Source: Chitinophaga caeni (lineage in GTDB: Bacteria > Bacteroidota > Bacteroidia > Chitinophagales > Chitinophagaceae). Taken from it: a DNA stretch of 64,000 nt. This document shows, piece after piece, positions 46,818 to 54,693 of this stretch (position 1 is the stretch's first letter; the number at the start of each line of letters is the position of its first letter). Under the pieces are notes generated by a model, which was not told the DNA's origin, ran no database searches, and worked only from the letters and a program-made list of their open reading frames with translations. Where the stretch lies: the NCBI RefSeq assembly GCF_002557795.1, contig NZ_CP023777.1, forward strand, positions 3,915,001-3,979,000. Reading direction: 5' to 3'. Made by a program: the position numbers and the translations under genes.

Positions 46818-47600
46818 TTAATGAATATCCAGGTTCTTTGACCCATCTTTCTGTATCGCGTAAACAAAGTTGATATAACCCGGGGAATCATCGCGATCCG
46901 GGTTATCCGGGCTATTTTTGTATAAACTGCGGATGATCAACTTGGCATAATTTCCCTTGTGTGTTTTCACGATCATTACCCTGGGCAATGAATAAACAAC
47001 ATGCGTCTTCAACTCGTTCCCGGGAAACAAGCTGCCGTAAAAATCATAATATCCCCAACCATCAAACTCAGTTTGAAAATGATCCAGGCCAATATCCCGC
47101 GTAATAAACTTATCGTCTAAAACCGGCACAGTTTTTACCGCGTCAAAAGCTTCATTCCATTTGGCAGCGGGAATAGGCAAGGTAGTTGGTTTAAAATTCA
47201 ACGTATCGTAATATGCCGCATCAAACTGGCGATCTACCACGAGGTAAAGTTTAGCTTTACCGGGACCGCCATAGCCCGGGGAACCAACCGCGGCCCCGTT
47301 ATTGGGATATACGCTTGAATTATAGATCCCATAGAATACGATATCCCAATTTCCCGTTTGTTTTTGTGAAGCCGGGATCACCTTATTATCTTCCAGGCTA
47401 TAATACAGGGAAGTTGCATTTCCACCGGAGCTGGCCGATGTATCTGCTACGAGGTTCACTATTTGATACACTCCCGTTGGGATCCCATCGGTGGTACCGG
47501 GTACTGCATCATCATTTCCAGTATCATCTTTTGAGCATGAAGTCCAACCGGAAGCTAATAATCCTAGCAGCAGGAAGTAAGTATATTTTTTATCTAACAT
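46818..47600 (-). CDS. HmuY-family heme-binding lipoprotein
   Basis: A 260-residue HmuY-family lipoprotein. The lipobox is GWTSC, followed by SKDDTGNDD, which fits the Bacteroidota lipoprotein export signal for surface exposure (K followed by acidic residues). Family features are LYYSLEDNKVIPASQKQTGNWDIVFYG, PGYGGPGKAKLYLV, GWGYYDFY and VMIVKTHKGNYAKLIIRSLY. HmuY proteins capture heme at the cell surface and deliver it to a TonB-dependent receptor. Candidate axial His residues exist in GLDHF and KTHVV or KTHKG, but the true ligands cannot be assigned. It lies 24 bp downstream of another HmuY gene. Confidence 0.82.
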   Translation of the reverse strand: MLDKKYTYFLLLGLLASGWTSCSKDDTGNDDAVPGTTDGIPTGVYQIVNLVADTSASSGGNATSLYYSLEDNKVIPASQKQTGNWDIVFYGIYNSSVYPNNGAAVGSPGYGGPGKAKLYLVVDRQFDAAYYDTLNFKPTTLPIPAAKWNEAFDAVKTVPVLDDKFITRDIGLDHFQTEFDGWGYYDFYGSLFPGNELKTHVVYSLPRVMIVKTHKGNYAKLIIRSLYKNSPDNPDRDDSPGYINFVYAIQKDGSKNLDIH

Positions 47601-47624
47601 ATTCTACTAATTTGTACAAGCTAT

Positions 47625-48332
47625 TTACTGCGTTTTTAAATCCCTACTACCGTCTTCCTGTACGAAGTAACGGAACGTAAAGTAAGGTGCAGGCCAAAAC
47701 AGATCAGTCACGACGGGCGGATTTCCCTTATAAACATTCAACAATTCCAGCTTGGCATATTTGCCGGTAGCGGTTTTGAGAACGAAGGTTCTATTCTTAA
47801 TCGGCACGCAAATATGATTATCCAAGGAATAAAAAAACCAACCATAGCCGTTACCACTATCCCATCCTACACCTGCGATTCCTTGGTTTTCAAACTGATC
47901 GCCTGATGGCGCTTCAAGCACCTGGTCATACGGCTTTTCTATGATGAGAATCTTTCCCAGGCCGGGGCCGCCATATCCGGGTGTTCCGGCTATAGCGCCG
48001 TTGTTTACGACCACGTAGGAATTATATTCCTTGCTGAAAGCGATATCCCAATCAAGGTTTTTTAAATAGCTTGCAGAATCTGCTGCTGTCTTAACCCAAC
48101 GTACTTGTTGCGTTTTAAAACTAAACAGGATGGTATAAAAAGGGCGTTGTTCTTTGCCATTTGTATCATCTCCGAGGGACGCAGTGGTATCGCCGGGCAG
48201 ATCATAAATGACCGTGCTGGTTCCATCTTCCTTCAAATCTTTCGTTTCACTTTTAGAGCAAGCCGCGAAACCAATAGATAACATCATGGTATAAAAAAAC
48301 ATCCGCAGGTAAGTCCGATTCCGATATTTCAT
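47625..48332 (-). CDS. HmuY-family heme-binding lipoprotein (first gene of the run)
   Basis: A 235-residue HmuY-family lipoprotein (lipobox GFAAC, then SKSE). It shares NLDWDIAFSKEYNSYVVVNNGAI, PGYGGPGLGKILII, GNGYGWFFYSLDNH and FVLKTATGKYAKLELLNVYKG with its downstream copy, ending TFRYFVQEDGSRDL. The open frame begins at an ATG at 48389, but the ATG at 48332 (MKYRNRTYLRM) gives a normal lipoprotein signal of about 25 residues, so it is preferred. The gene is divergent from the IsdG-like heme oxygenase; about 230 bp separate the two starts. Together with the receptor at 50315 this points to heme uptake. Confidence 0.8.
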   Translation of the reverse strand: MKYRNRTYLRMFFYTMMLSIGFAACSKSETKDLKEDGTSTVIYDLPGDTTASLGDDTNGKEQRPFYTILFSFKTQQVRWVKTAADSASYLKNLDWDIAFSKEYNSYVVVNNGAIAGTPGYGGPGLGKILIIEKPYDQVLEAPSGDQFENQGIAGVGWDSGNGYGWFFYSLDNHICVPIKNRTFVLKTATGKYAKLELLNVYKGNPPVVTDLFWPAPYFTFRYFVQEDGSRDLKTQ

Positions 48333-48527
48333 ATCATTTAATATTGAGAATTGTTTACGGGAAGCAATGAAGATCCGGTTGATTTCCATGCTGCAAAATT
48401 GAGGCGAACTATTGACCAGTTTCGGAGAATTAACAACCCGGAAGGGAAAAACACCGCGGCAGATTTTATTTTCCGTTTAGGGTAAAGATTATTCCTGAAA
48501 GGGCAAATGACATTAACATGACAGTAT

Positions 48528-48535
48528 TACATTTG
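48528..48535 (+). promoter_or_regulatory. Likely -7 element of the heme monooxygenase operon
   Basis: TACATTTG fits TAnnTTTG and lies 24 bp upstream of the ATG at 48560. The -33 region is not a clear TTTG, which would fit an activated promoter. I found no obvious Fur-type palindrome. Confidence 0.4.
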
Positions 48536-48559
48536 GGTCTACTAATTAAATAATTACCC

Positions 48560-48889
48560 ATGGAAAAGAATTTCGTAGCGATTAATTACATACAATGTAA
48601 TGCGGACTATCAACAAAGATTTGAAGAATTATTTGGCAGCAGGGCCCATGCAATTGATAAAATGCCAGGATTTATTAATATGCATGTATTGAAACCGGTA
48701 CGGCCCGGGGATGAATACTTGATTGTGAGCTATTGGGAAAACGAGTCTGCATTTAAAGATTGGACCAAGTCGGAAGCCTTTATCGAAGGCCATAAACGCG
48801 GTTTTGAAGACTTGGCAAAAGCTAAGGCGGCAGGCCAGCCGGCACCGATGCACAGCGATTTTAAAATTTATCAAGTTATCAGCAATTAA
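48560..48889 (+). CDS. IsdG-type heme-degrading monooxygenase
   Basis: A 109-residue ABM-fold protein. The IsdG/IsdI catalytic triad can be placed: N9 in FVAINYI, W68 in SAFKDWTKS and H78 in FIEGHKRG, with the ten-residue Trp-His spacing identical to Staphylococcus IsdG (W67, H77). MPGFINMHVLKP and the C-terminal SDFKIYQVI also fit. Enzymes with this triad open heme in the cytosol and release iron, which fits the flanking HmuY-like genes and receptor. It shares its upstream region with the divergent lipoprotein operon and is followed after 2 bp by a 42-aa membrane microprotein. Confidence 0.88.
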   Translation: MEKNFVAINYIQCNADYQQRFEELFGSRAHAIDKMPGFINMHVLKPVRPGDEYLIVSYWENESAFKDWTKSEAFIEGHKRGFEDLAKAKAAGQPAPMHSDFKIYQVISN

Positions 48890-48891
48890 TC

Positions 48892-49020
48892 ATGGAATCA
48901 ACATTAACCCGTAAACAAAAGATCATCAAATGGGTGAAAAGATTGGGGTTCTGGGGATTTATTTTCTTCCTGGTAAAAGGCTTGGTATGGTTGGCTTTGA
49001 TTTATTGGTTGGCTAAATGA
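48892..49020 (+). CDS. 42-residue single-span membrane microprotein
   Basis: An ATG two bases after the heme monooxygenase stop opens a 42-codon frame that ends in TGA at 49018-49020. The product has a basic amphipathic N-terminus (TLTRKQKIIKWVKRLGF) and one strongly hydrophobic span (about residues 20-41) rich in Trp, Phe and Leu with an internal KG (FFLVKGLVWLALIYWL). It should insert with its N-terminus in the cytoplasm. The tight spacing implies co-translation with the monooxygenase. Function is unknown; a membrane tether or partner for heme handling at the inner membrane is an inference. A hairpin follows 18 bp later. Confidence 0.7.
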   Translation: MESTLTRKQKIIKWVKRLGFWGFIFFLVKGLVWLALIYWLAK

Positions 49021-49037
49021 GCTCCCATTAAAATTGT

Positions 49038-49065
49038 AACGGTAAGTCCATCGCGGCTTACCGTT
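49038..49065. terminator. Bidirectional hairpin overlapping the araC stop codon
   Basis: AACGGTAAG (49038-49046) and CTTACCGTT (49057-49065) form a 9-bp perfect stem with a 10-nt loop. On the + strand TTTTAAT follows, ending the monooxygenase-microprotein transcript. The right arm contains the TAA stop of the minus-strand AraC gene (49058-49060). Confidence 0.7.
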
Positions 49066-50047
49066 TTAATATTCCCGGTGCAAAACCGAAATGCTTTTTA
49101 AACGCCCTGGTAAAATGCGCCGTATGTTTATAACCTGATATATATGCAACCTCGGATACACTCTTCCCCTGCGCTAATAATTCCCTCGCTTGCGTCATTT
49201 TTATTCCCTGCAAATAACCGTAAACCGTTGTTCCAAAGACTTGTTTAAAATGACTTTTCAAATATGCATCGTTAGTGCCAACCTGGTGTGCCAAGTCGAT
49301 CAAGGTACAAGGACTATTCATATTGTTTACGATAATATCCCGCGCTAAATACATCCTTTCTACATCTTCCTTCTTCAATCCCCTACTGATGCTATCTTGT
49401 TTCTTAATATTGAGGATTTGTTCATAATGCGTCAATTGTATGGCCAGCAATTCCATCGTCTTAGCCTTCAGGTAAAGCTGTTTATAACGGCCCTCCAGCG
49501 GGCAATTGAGCATATCGAACAATATTGTACTGATGCTTGCCTGTAGCGGTAAATTATAATTACTTAATAACCCCGGAACATTCCCGTTTAAAGATTGATG
49601 AAACAGATCATATAGCGGGTGTTCCCGAGGTAAAAAGTTTAATAGGAACACCGGGCTAACACCGAGCTCGAAAATCTCCAGTTGTTCCCCGGGGGGCCAT
49701 TTCATCGCGATCTCATCACTGGGTAAAAACAGGTAATTGTATTGCTGCTTTTCAATTTGGGCAATCATCCTCCTGGATTTTCCCATTAGGTATTCCTTAT
49801 GGCCGTTGAGGTTGTAGCTAAGTTGCAAGAAAGGCTGCCGGTTCTCAAAAACAACTTTTCCTTCCTGGCTGGATTTGATATGGTAATACCCGAAATTAAT
49901 ACCATCGGGACTTAACACTTCATACACGGTCCCCTGGTGATCCCTGCCGGATAAAGTTCGCTTTCTTTCATGTAAATGCTCTCCTCCCGTGATATCAAAT
50001 GCACAAGGCGCCGGATTATTATTGTATGTAGGTTCTATGCCAGACAA
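49058..50047 (-). CDS. AraC-family transcriptional regulator
   Basis: A 329-residue AraC/XylS regulator. The C-terminal 100 residues carry the double helix-turn-helix: TLIDLAHQVGTNDAYLKSHFKQVFGTTVYGYLQ, then SVSEVAYISGYKHTAHFTRAFKKHFGFAPG. The N-terminal sensor region (about 1-200) has no recognised metabolite domain; its layout (a beta-rich half, then a helical segment before the HTH) resembles PchR-like regulators that sense iron chelates. Its position between the heme oxygenase and TonB receptor genes suggests it controls them in response to heme or iron. The start is a TTG at 50047 (MSGIEPTYNN); no ATG is available upstream in frame. Confidence 0.88.
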   Translation of the reverse strand: MSGIEPTYNNNPAPCAFDITGGEHLHERKRTLSGRDHQGTVYEVLSPDGINFGYYHIKSSQEGKVVFENRQPFLQLSYNLNGHKEYLMGKSRRMIAQIEKQQYNYLFLPSDEIAMKWPPGEQLEIFELGVSPVFLLNFLPREHPLYDLFHQSLNGNVPGLLSNYNLPLQASISTILFDMLNCPLEGRYKQLYLKAKTMELLAIQLTHYEQILNIKKQDSISRGLKKEDVERMYLARDIIVNNMNSPCTLIDLAHQVGTNDAYLKSHFKQVFGTTVYGYLQGIKMTQARELLAQGKSVSEVAYISGYKHTAHFTRAFKKHFGFAPGILKR

Positions 50048-50314
50048 TGGTATGTTAATTTTCTTTCAACTTTGATTCTCGGCAATATTAGATTATTTCT
50101 ACACTAGAATGTTTATGTATTAGGGAACAGTATTTACGAGAAAAGGAAAACCCTTGGTAACACGGTATTTGACAAATTCATTTTTCCGTGCCGGGTAACT
50201 TTTTCTCCGTAAAAGGTAAGCTCCCGTGCACGATTCTCCATATCTGGTAAAGCTTTCTCCGCGGTGGGTATGACAATTTCAGCACTTTTGCAAGGACATT
50301 TTTTATACCTCGTA

Positions 50315-52693
50315 ATGAAATTCATAACTATAATATTTAGTTGCTTGTGCTTTCATCTAGCAGGTTACGGGCAGTTGGCTGAATTTATCGGAAGGGTCAC
50401 TGACCAACAAGACACGGCGCTTTGCAATGCGATCATCAGCATACAAAACAAGGCGCATCATTTTTCTGATACTGCTAATCATGGAGGGCGGTTCCATATA
50501 AAAAACATACCTGCCGGAACGTATACAATGCAAATTACCTGTGAGCATTTCGCACCGCTTTATTTCAGCATAACCTGTAAAGGCGGTGAAATATTCAGTC
50601 AAAATTTCATGTTGCAGCCTGCCAGCAGGCAGCTTGAATCCGTAACCATCAACGGTGATCGCTTGCAAAAATCAAATGATGTTATCACGATCCATAAAAT
50701 AGCACAACCTGTTCAAATTATAAACCTGGAAACGATTCAAAGATTGGCGAACCGGCGATTAGATGAATTATTGAGCGAACAAAGCGGCATTGCCATGGTC
50801 AGTGACCTCGGCGCCGGCAACCGTGCCATCGGTCCGCAAATGCAAGGATTCAGCTCAGATTATATCATGATTTTAATTGATGGTCAACCTATGACGGGGC
50901 GTTTCAACGGTAATTTCGACTTGTCCAGGATCAGCTTGGCGAATATAGAAAGGATCGAAATCATCAAGGGCGCCAGTAGCAGTTTATATGGTAGCGAAGC
51001 TATGGGTGGCGTCATCAATATCATCACGCAGCAGGATATAAAAAAAGCGTCGGGTAACCTTCACGCGATGTACGGAACTAATAATAATACCGACTTATCC
51101 CTACAAGGGCAAGGTGCTGCATTTAAAAATAAAGCAATATTTAACTTCGGCGGCGATTATTATAAAACCGATGGATTCAATGTTAACAATGAATACCTTG
51201 AAAAAGGACAAACCGCCCCGCCGTACGAAAGCATCACCGGGCAAGCACGTTTACAATACCGTTTTAATGAGCAACGCAACTTGTCCGCAAACTTCCGTTA
51301 TTCAAGCCGTAACTCTAGTATGCGACGCGATTACGGTTCACAACCCTTCATGGATATGCTAGACGAAAATGATGTGAATATCGGTGTACATTTTAATCAT
51401 TTTACCGGTTCCGGCAACCGGTACCTGGTGCGGTATTATTTCAACAGGTATAGCACCGATCAATCCGTGCGGCAAGATGACAGCCATACATTACTACAGG
51501 AACATCTCTTCCGACAATATACCCAGCGCTTGGAATTACAGGGAAGCCACGATTGGCCACAGCAGGACTTGTCGTTGATATATGGCCTAGGCGGCGACTA
51601 CCAGTCGATCTACCAGGAACAAGCGGAAGATAGCCGTTCCCGTTGGAATTATTTTGCTTACGGACAACTTAATTGGCATATCAACAAATCAATTGAAATG
51701 ATCGGCGGACTGCGCTACGATGGGAATGATGCTTTTGGTGCAAAGTTGAACCCAACTATCGGGGCTAAATGGCGATTACGGCCCTGGTTGTCCGGGAAGG
51801 CATCCTTCGGAACGGGATATAAGGTACCGAGTTACATGCAAGCTTACCAGGTATTTACAAATCCCAACCAAGGTTACACCGTGGTGGGTGCATTGCAATT
51901 TGATCAACATGTACAGGAATTGCAGTCGGCAGGCCTGGTACAACAAATTTGGTCGAACGCTGAAAGCATCAAGGATTTACAGCCCGAAAGAGCATCTTCA
52001 TACAATGTATCCTTCGAAGCAAACTTTGCTAAAAGCGGCGCCATTAGTATAAACGGGTTTTACAATAAAATCAATAATCTAATCAATACCGAACCGGTTG
52101 GTATCATGAAAAACGGGCAACAATTATTTTCCTTCGTCAATATTTCGAGGGCATTTACAAGCGGGTTGGAATTTAGTAGCGGGTACGAACCGGTAAAAGG
52201 AGTAAAAGTGAGCCTGGGCTATCAATACCTCCTAGCAAAAAACCGGGATATAATAGATTCCATCAAGGCAGGAAAGCAGAAATATGCAACAGTAAGAGCA
52301 GATGGCGGCATCAGGAAAGCCAAAGCAGGAGATTATTTCGCCTTGCCGAATAGGAGCCGGCATATGGCGAATGCTCAAATTATGTATTCATATAAGCCTT
52401 GGGGAATACACGTTGCGTTGAGGGCGCAATACCGGGGCAAATACGGTTTCCTGGATATTGACAACAACGGTTATATAGATCGTTACGACGTATTCGTGGA
52501 GGGCTATACCCTATTGCATTGCAGTTTACAAAAAGATCTATGGCAAAACAGGTTGCGGTGTCAATTGAACATTGAAAATATCGGGAACTTTACAAATTAC
52601 CTTGTACCTACACAGCCCGGTAGGATCATTATGGCAGGCATTCAATACAAGTTCGAAGCGCCCGGGAAAAAATTTGATAGCAATAAACATTAG
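50315..52693 (+). CDS. TonB-dependent outer-membrane receptor, HmuR-like
   Basis: A 792-residue outer-membrane receptor. A signal peptide of about 19 residues ends at GYGQ. Residues about 25-105 form a carboxypeptidase-regulatory-like beta-sandwich (FIGRVTDQQDTALCNAIISIQNK). The plug domain follows with LDELLSEQSGIAMVSD, MQGFSSDYIMILIDGQPMTGR and IERIEIIKGASSSLYGSEAMGGVINIIT, a wording typical of HmuR-type heme and cobalamin/siderophore receptors. The rest is a beta-barrel. The frame is open from a GTG at 50264, but the ATG at 50315 begins the signal peptide. Heme as substrate is inferred from neighbouring HmuY and IsdG genes. The C-terminus (KFDSNKH) lacks the usual final aromatic residue. 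Confidence 0.9.
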   Translation: MKFITIIFSCLCFHLAGYGQLAEFIGRVTDQQDTALCNAIISIQNKAHHFSDTANHGGRFHIKNIPAGTYTMQITCEHFAPLYFSITCKGGEIFSQNFMLQPASRQLESVTINGDRLQKSNDVITIHKIAQPVQIINLETIQRLANRRLDELLSEQSGIAMVSDLGAGNRAIGPQMQGFSSDYIMILIDGQPMTGRFNGNFDLSRISLANIERIEIIKGASSSLYGSEAMGGVINIITQQDIKKASGNLHAMYGTNNNTDLSLQGQGAAFKNKAIFNFGGDYYKTDGFNVNNEYLEKGQTAPPYESITGQARLQYRFNEQRNLSANFRYSSRNSSMRRDYGSQPFMDMLDENDVNIGVHFNHFTGSGNRYLVRYYFNRYSTDQSVRQDDSHTLLQEHLFRQYTQRLELQGSHDWPQQDLSLIYGLGGDYQSIYQEQAEDSRSRWNYFAYGQLNWHINKSIEMIGGLRYDGNDAFGAKLNPTIGAKWRLRPWLSGKASFGTGYKVPSYMQAYQVFTNPNQGYTVVGALQFDQHVQELQSAGLVQQIWSNAESIKDLQPERASSYNVSFEANFAKSGAISINGFYNKINNLINTEPVGIMKNGQQLFSFVNISRAFTSGLEFSSGYEPVKGVKVSLGYQYLLAKNRDIIDSIKAGKQKYATVRADGGIRKAKAGDYFALPNRSRHMANAQIMYSYKPWGIHVALRAQYRGKYGFLDIDNNGYIDRYDVFVEGYTLLHCSLQKDLWQNRLRCQLNIENIGNFTNYLVPTQPGRIIMAGIQYKFEAPGKKFDSNKH

Positions 52694-52704
52694 TGGCTGA
52701 ATCA

Positions 52705-52736
52705 TTTGCCAGGAACAATAGCTTTCAGTAAATTTG
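52705..52736 (+). promoter_or_regulatory. Promoter TTTG-N20-TAAATTTG upstream of the methyltransferase gene
   Basis: TTTG (52705-52708) and TAAATTTG (52729-52736) are 20 bp apart, an exact fit to the Bacteroidota housekeeping consensus. The start point would fall near 52740, giving a leader of about 20 nt. The methyltransferase may thus be expressed independently of the receptor. Confidence 0.55.
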
Positions 52737-52759
52737 GTTAGAGGCAACTTTGATCTTTC

Positions 52760-53284
52760 ATGGAACTACAAGAAGCTATTGATTTCATCGATCATCCTAA
52801 TTTAAAACAATCGAAACCCGGCAGCTGGGCAGATTTCGGATGCGGGGACGGACTGTTCACTTACGCCCTGGCCAGCTTGTTACCGGAATCCAGCACCATT
52901 TATGCCGTTGATAGAAGCTATCATCAAATGAATAAGGATTTTTATCCGCCCCATGTTGATATCAACTTTCTATTGGCAGACTTCACGATGCCACAATTAG
53001 CCTTGCCGGGCTTACAAGGCATATTGATGGCCAATTCATTGCATTATGTTAAAGATAAGCCAGCCTTTCTCAAACAATTGAAAGAATACTTGAAAATCCC
53101 GGCCTACCTGCTAATCGTAGAGTACGATACACAACGCTCAAACCCATGGGTGCCCTTCCCGGTACATTTTAGTCTACTGAAAAAACTTTTACATTCCTGC
53201 GGATTTAATAATGTAGAAAAACTCCGAACCCGTGCATCTATTTACGACCAGGGAAATATGTATGTCGCCATGGCATCTACCTAG
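52760..53284 (+). CDS. Class I SAM-dependent methyltransferase
   Basis: A 174-residue Rossmann-fold methyltransferase. Motif I is WADFGCGDGLFTYAL, an acidic residue ends the second strand (IYAVDRSY), and the motif IV region is GILMANSLHYVKD. The small size implies a free-standing catalytic core without a substrate domain. The substrate is unknown. It follows the HmuR-like receptor by 66 bp but has its own promoter, so membership in the heme island is possible, not certain. Confidence 0.85.
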   Translation: MELQEAIDFIDHPNLKQSKPGSWADFGCGDGLFTYALASLLPESSTIYAVDRSYHQMNKDFYPPHVDINFLLADFTMPQLALPGLQGILMANSLHYVKDKPAFLKQLKEYLKIPAYLLIVEYDTQRSNPWVPFPVHFSLLKKLLHSCGFNNVEKLRTRASIYDQGNMYVAMAST

Positions 53285-53356
53285 GCAAAAAGCACCGTTG
53301 ACCATTCATGTAATATCTTTACCCCCACTTTTATTTCTCCGTGAATGAGATTATTT

Positions 53357-53370
53357 TGCAATCGTTTGCA
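53357..53370. promoter_or_regulatory. LacI-type operator, site A
   Basis: TGCAATCGTTTGCA is a near-perfect 14-bp palindrome with the central CG of LacI-family operators. It lies 25 bp upstream of the GH88 ATG and is followed by TAAAT. Site B at 56919 matches it at 12 of 14 positions and shares the TAAAT flank. Confidence 0.6.
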
Positions 53371-53395
53371 TAAATCATAATAATAAATTTCACTT

Positions 53396-54598
53396 ATGAA
53401 ATTCATCTTTTCCTTTATCATCCTAATCGCTAGTATATGCCAGCAGCCAGTATTGGCACAGAGTAAAAAAGAGGCGGGAATACTGGTTCAAATCGAAACG
53501 AACTTACGCGATGCCGCGCGGCAATACGAAGTAATGATGCAGCTTGTTCCTCCCGGCCAGTTTCCTCGAACTTATAATGCCGGCATAGACAAATTTGTGA
53601 CGAGTAATTCCAGTTGGTGGTGCAGCGGTTTTTACCCGGGCAGTTTGCTATATCTTTACAAGGAAAGTAAAAACAAGGTTTTCCTTGATGAAGCCAACAG
53701 GATGCTCGGCTTCCTAGAAAAGGAAAAAAACAATAAGAACACGCATGACCTGGGTTTCATGATGTATTGCAGTTTCGGCAATGCGAATAAATTGAATCCT
53801 TCAGAAAAGTATAAAGATATTTTATTGACCAGCGCCCAATCATTATCTACCCGCTTTAACCCTACCGTCGGCTGTATAAAATCATGGAACGGTAAGCCCG
53901 GAGAGTACCTCGTAATCATTGATAACATGATGAACTTGGAGCTGTTGTTTTGGGCTACTAAAGTTACCGGTGATTCCAGCTATTACAAGATTGCAACCAC
54001 CCATGCCAATACCACGATGCAGCATCACTTCCGCGATGATTATAGCTCTTACCACGTGGTGAACTACAATTCTCAAACCGGCGCTATCAACGAGAGGAAA
54101 ACAGCACAGGGCTTTTCCGATGCATCAGCCTGGGCACGCGGGCAAGCATGGGGACTATACGGTTATACTATGACGTACCGCGAAACCAGGGACCAGCGCT
54201 ACCTGGATCAAGCAAATCATATTGCACGGTTTATTTTGAAGCATAAAAATTATCCAGCCGATGGTATCCCTTACTGGGATTTCGATGCTGATAATATCCC
54301 GGATGCCTTGAGGGATGTTTCCGCAGCGGCCGTGATGGCATCCGCATTATTAGAATTAAGTACGTATAGTAAGGAAAATAAGAAGACATATAAAGCGGCC
54401 GCCGAAAAAATTATCATGAGCTTATCATCGGAAAGGTATAAAGCAAAGATTGGTACCAATGGCGGGTTTATCTTGGAACACAGCGTGGGAAGCATCCCGC
54501 ATAAATCAGAAGTGGATGTACCGTTAACTTATGCCGATTATTATTTTTTGGAGGCGATGCTACGATATAAGAGCTTAGTAGAAACAGGAAAGATCTGA
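53396..54598 (+). CDS. Secreted glycoside hydrolase family 88 (unsaturated glucuronyl hydrolase-like)
   Basis: A 400-residue GH88 protein with a signal peptide ending near LAQ (residue 22). The two catalytic-type Asp residues are D118 in NTHDLGFMMY and D176 in IIDNMMNLELL, matching D88 and D149 of the Bacillus GL1 enzyme. Further family motifs are SSWWCSGFYPGSLLYLY, HHVVNYNSQTG, GFSDASAWARGQAWGLYGY and GIPYWDFDA. GH88 enzymes remove 4,5-unsaturated uronic acids from oligosaccharides made by polysaccharide lyases, in the periplasm. No lyase or SusC/D pair is nearby. A LacI-type operator directly upstream is shared with the GH2/VOC intergenic region. Confidence 0.92.
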   Translation: MKFIFSFIILIASICQQPVLAQSKKEAGILVQIETNLRDAARQYEVMMQLVPPGQFPRTYNAGIDKFVTSNSSWWCSGFYPGSLLYLYKESKNKVFLDEANRMLGFLEKEKNNKNTHDLGFMMYCSFGNANKLNPSEKYKDILLTSAQSLSTRFNPTVGCIKSWNGKPGEYLVIIDNMMNLELLFWATKVTGDSSYYKIATTHANTTMQHHFRDDYSSYHVVNYNSQTGAINERKTAQGFSDASAWARGQAWGLYGYTMTYRETRDQRYLDQANHIARFILKHKNYPADGIPYWDFDADNIPDALRDVSAAAVMASALLELSTYSKENKKTYKAAAEKIIMSLSSERYKAKIGTNGGFILEHSVGSIPHKSEVDVPLTYADYYFLEAMLRYKSLVETGKI

Positions 54599-54650
54599 CC
54601 GGGATAATAAAAGGGAAAAAGCTGACCACCTTCCCTGGCGATGAAGAAGG

Positions 54651-54690
54651 ATACATGGAGAGGTAAGCAATAACTTACCTCTCCATGTAT
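54651..54690. terminator. 17-bp hairpin between convergent GH88 and GH2 genes
   Basis: The arms 54651-54667 and 54674-54690 are perfectly complementary over 17 bp around a 6-nt loop (CAATAA). The right arm ends 3 bp before the GH2 stop codon. There is no T-run, but the long perfect stem at a convergent junction suggests a bidirectional transcription barrier or mRNA 3' end stabiliser. Confidence 0.6.
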
Positions 54691-54693
54691 AAT

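Noticed and set aside
47315..47680. 121-codon + strand frame across the two HmuY genes
   Set aside because: Antisense to both HmuY genes and across their junction; no independent support.
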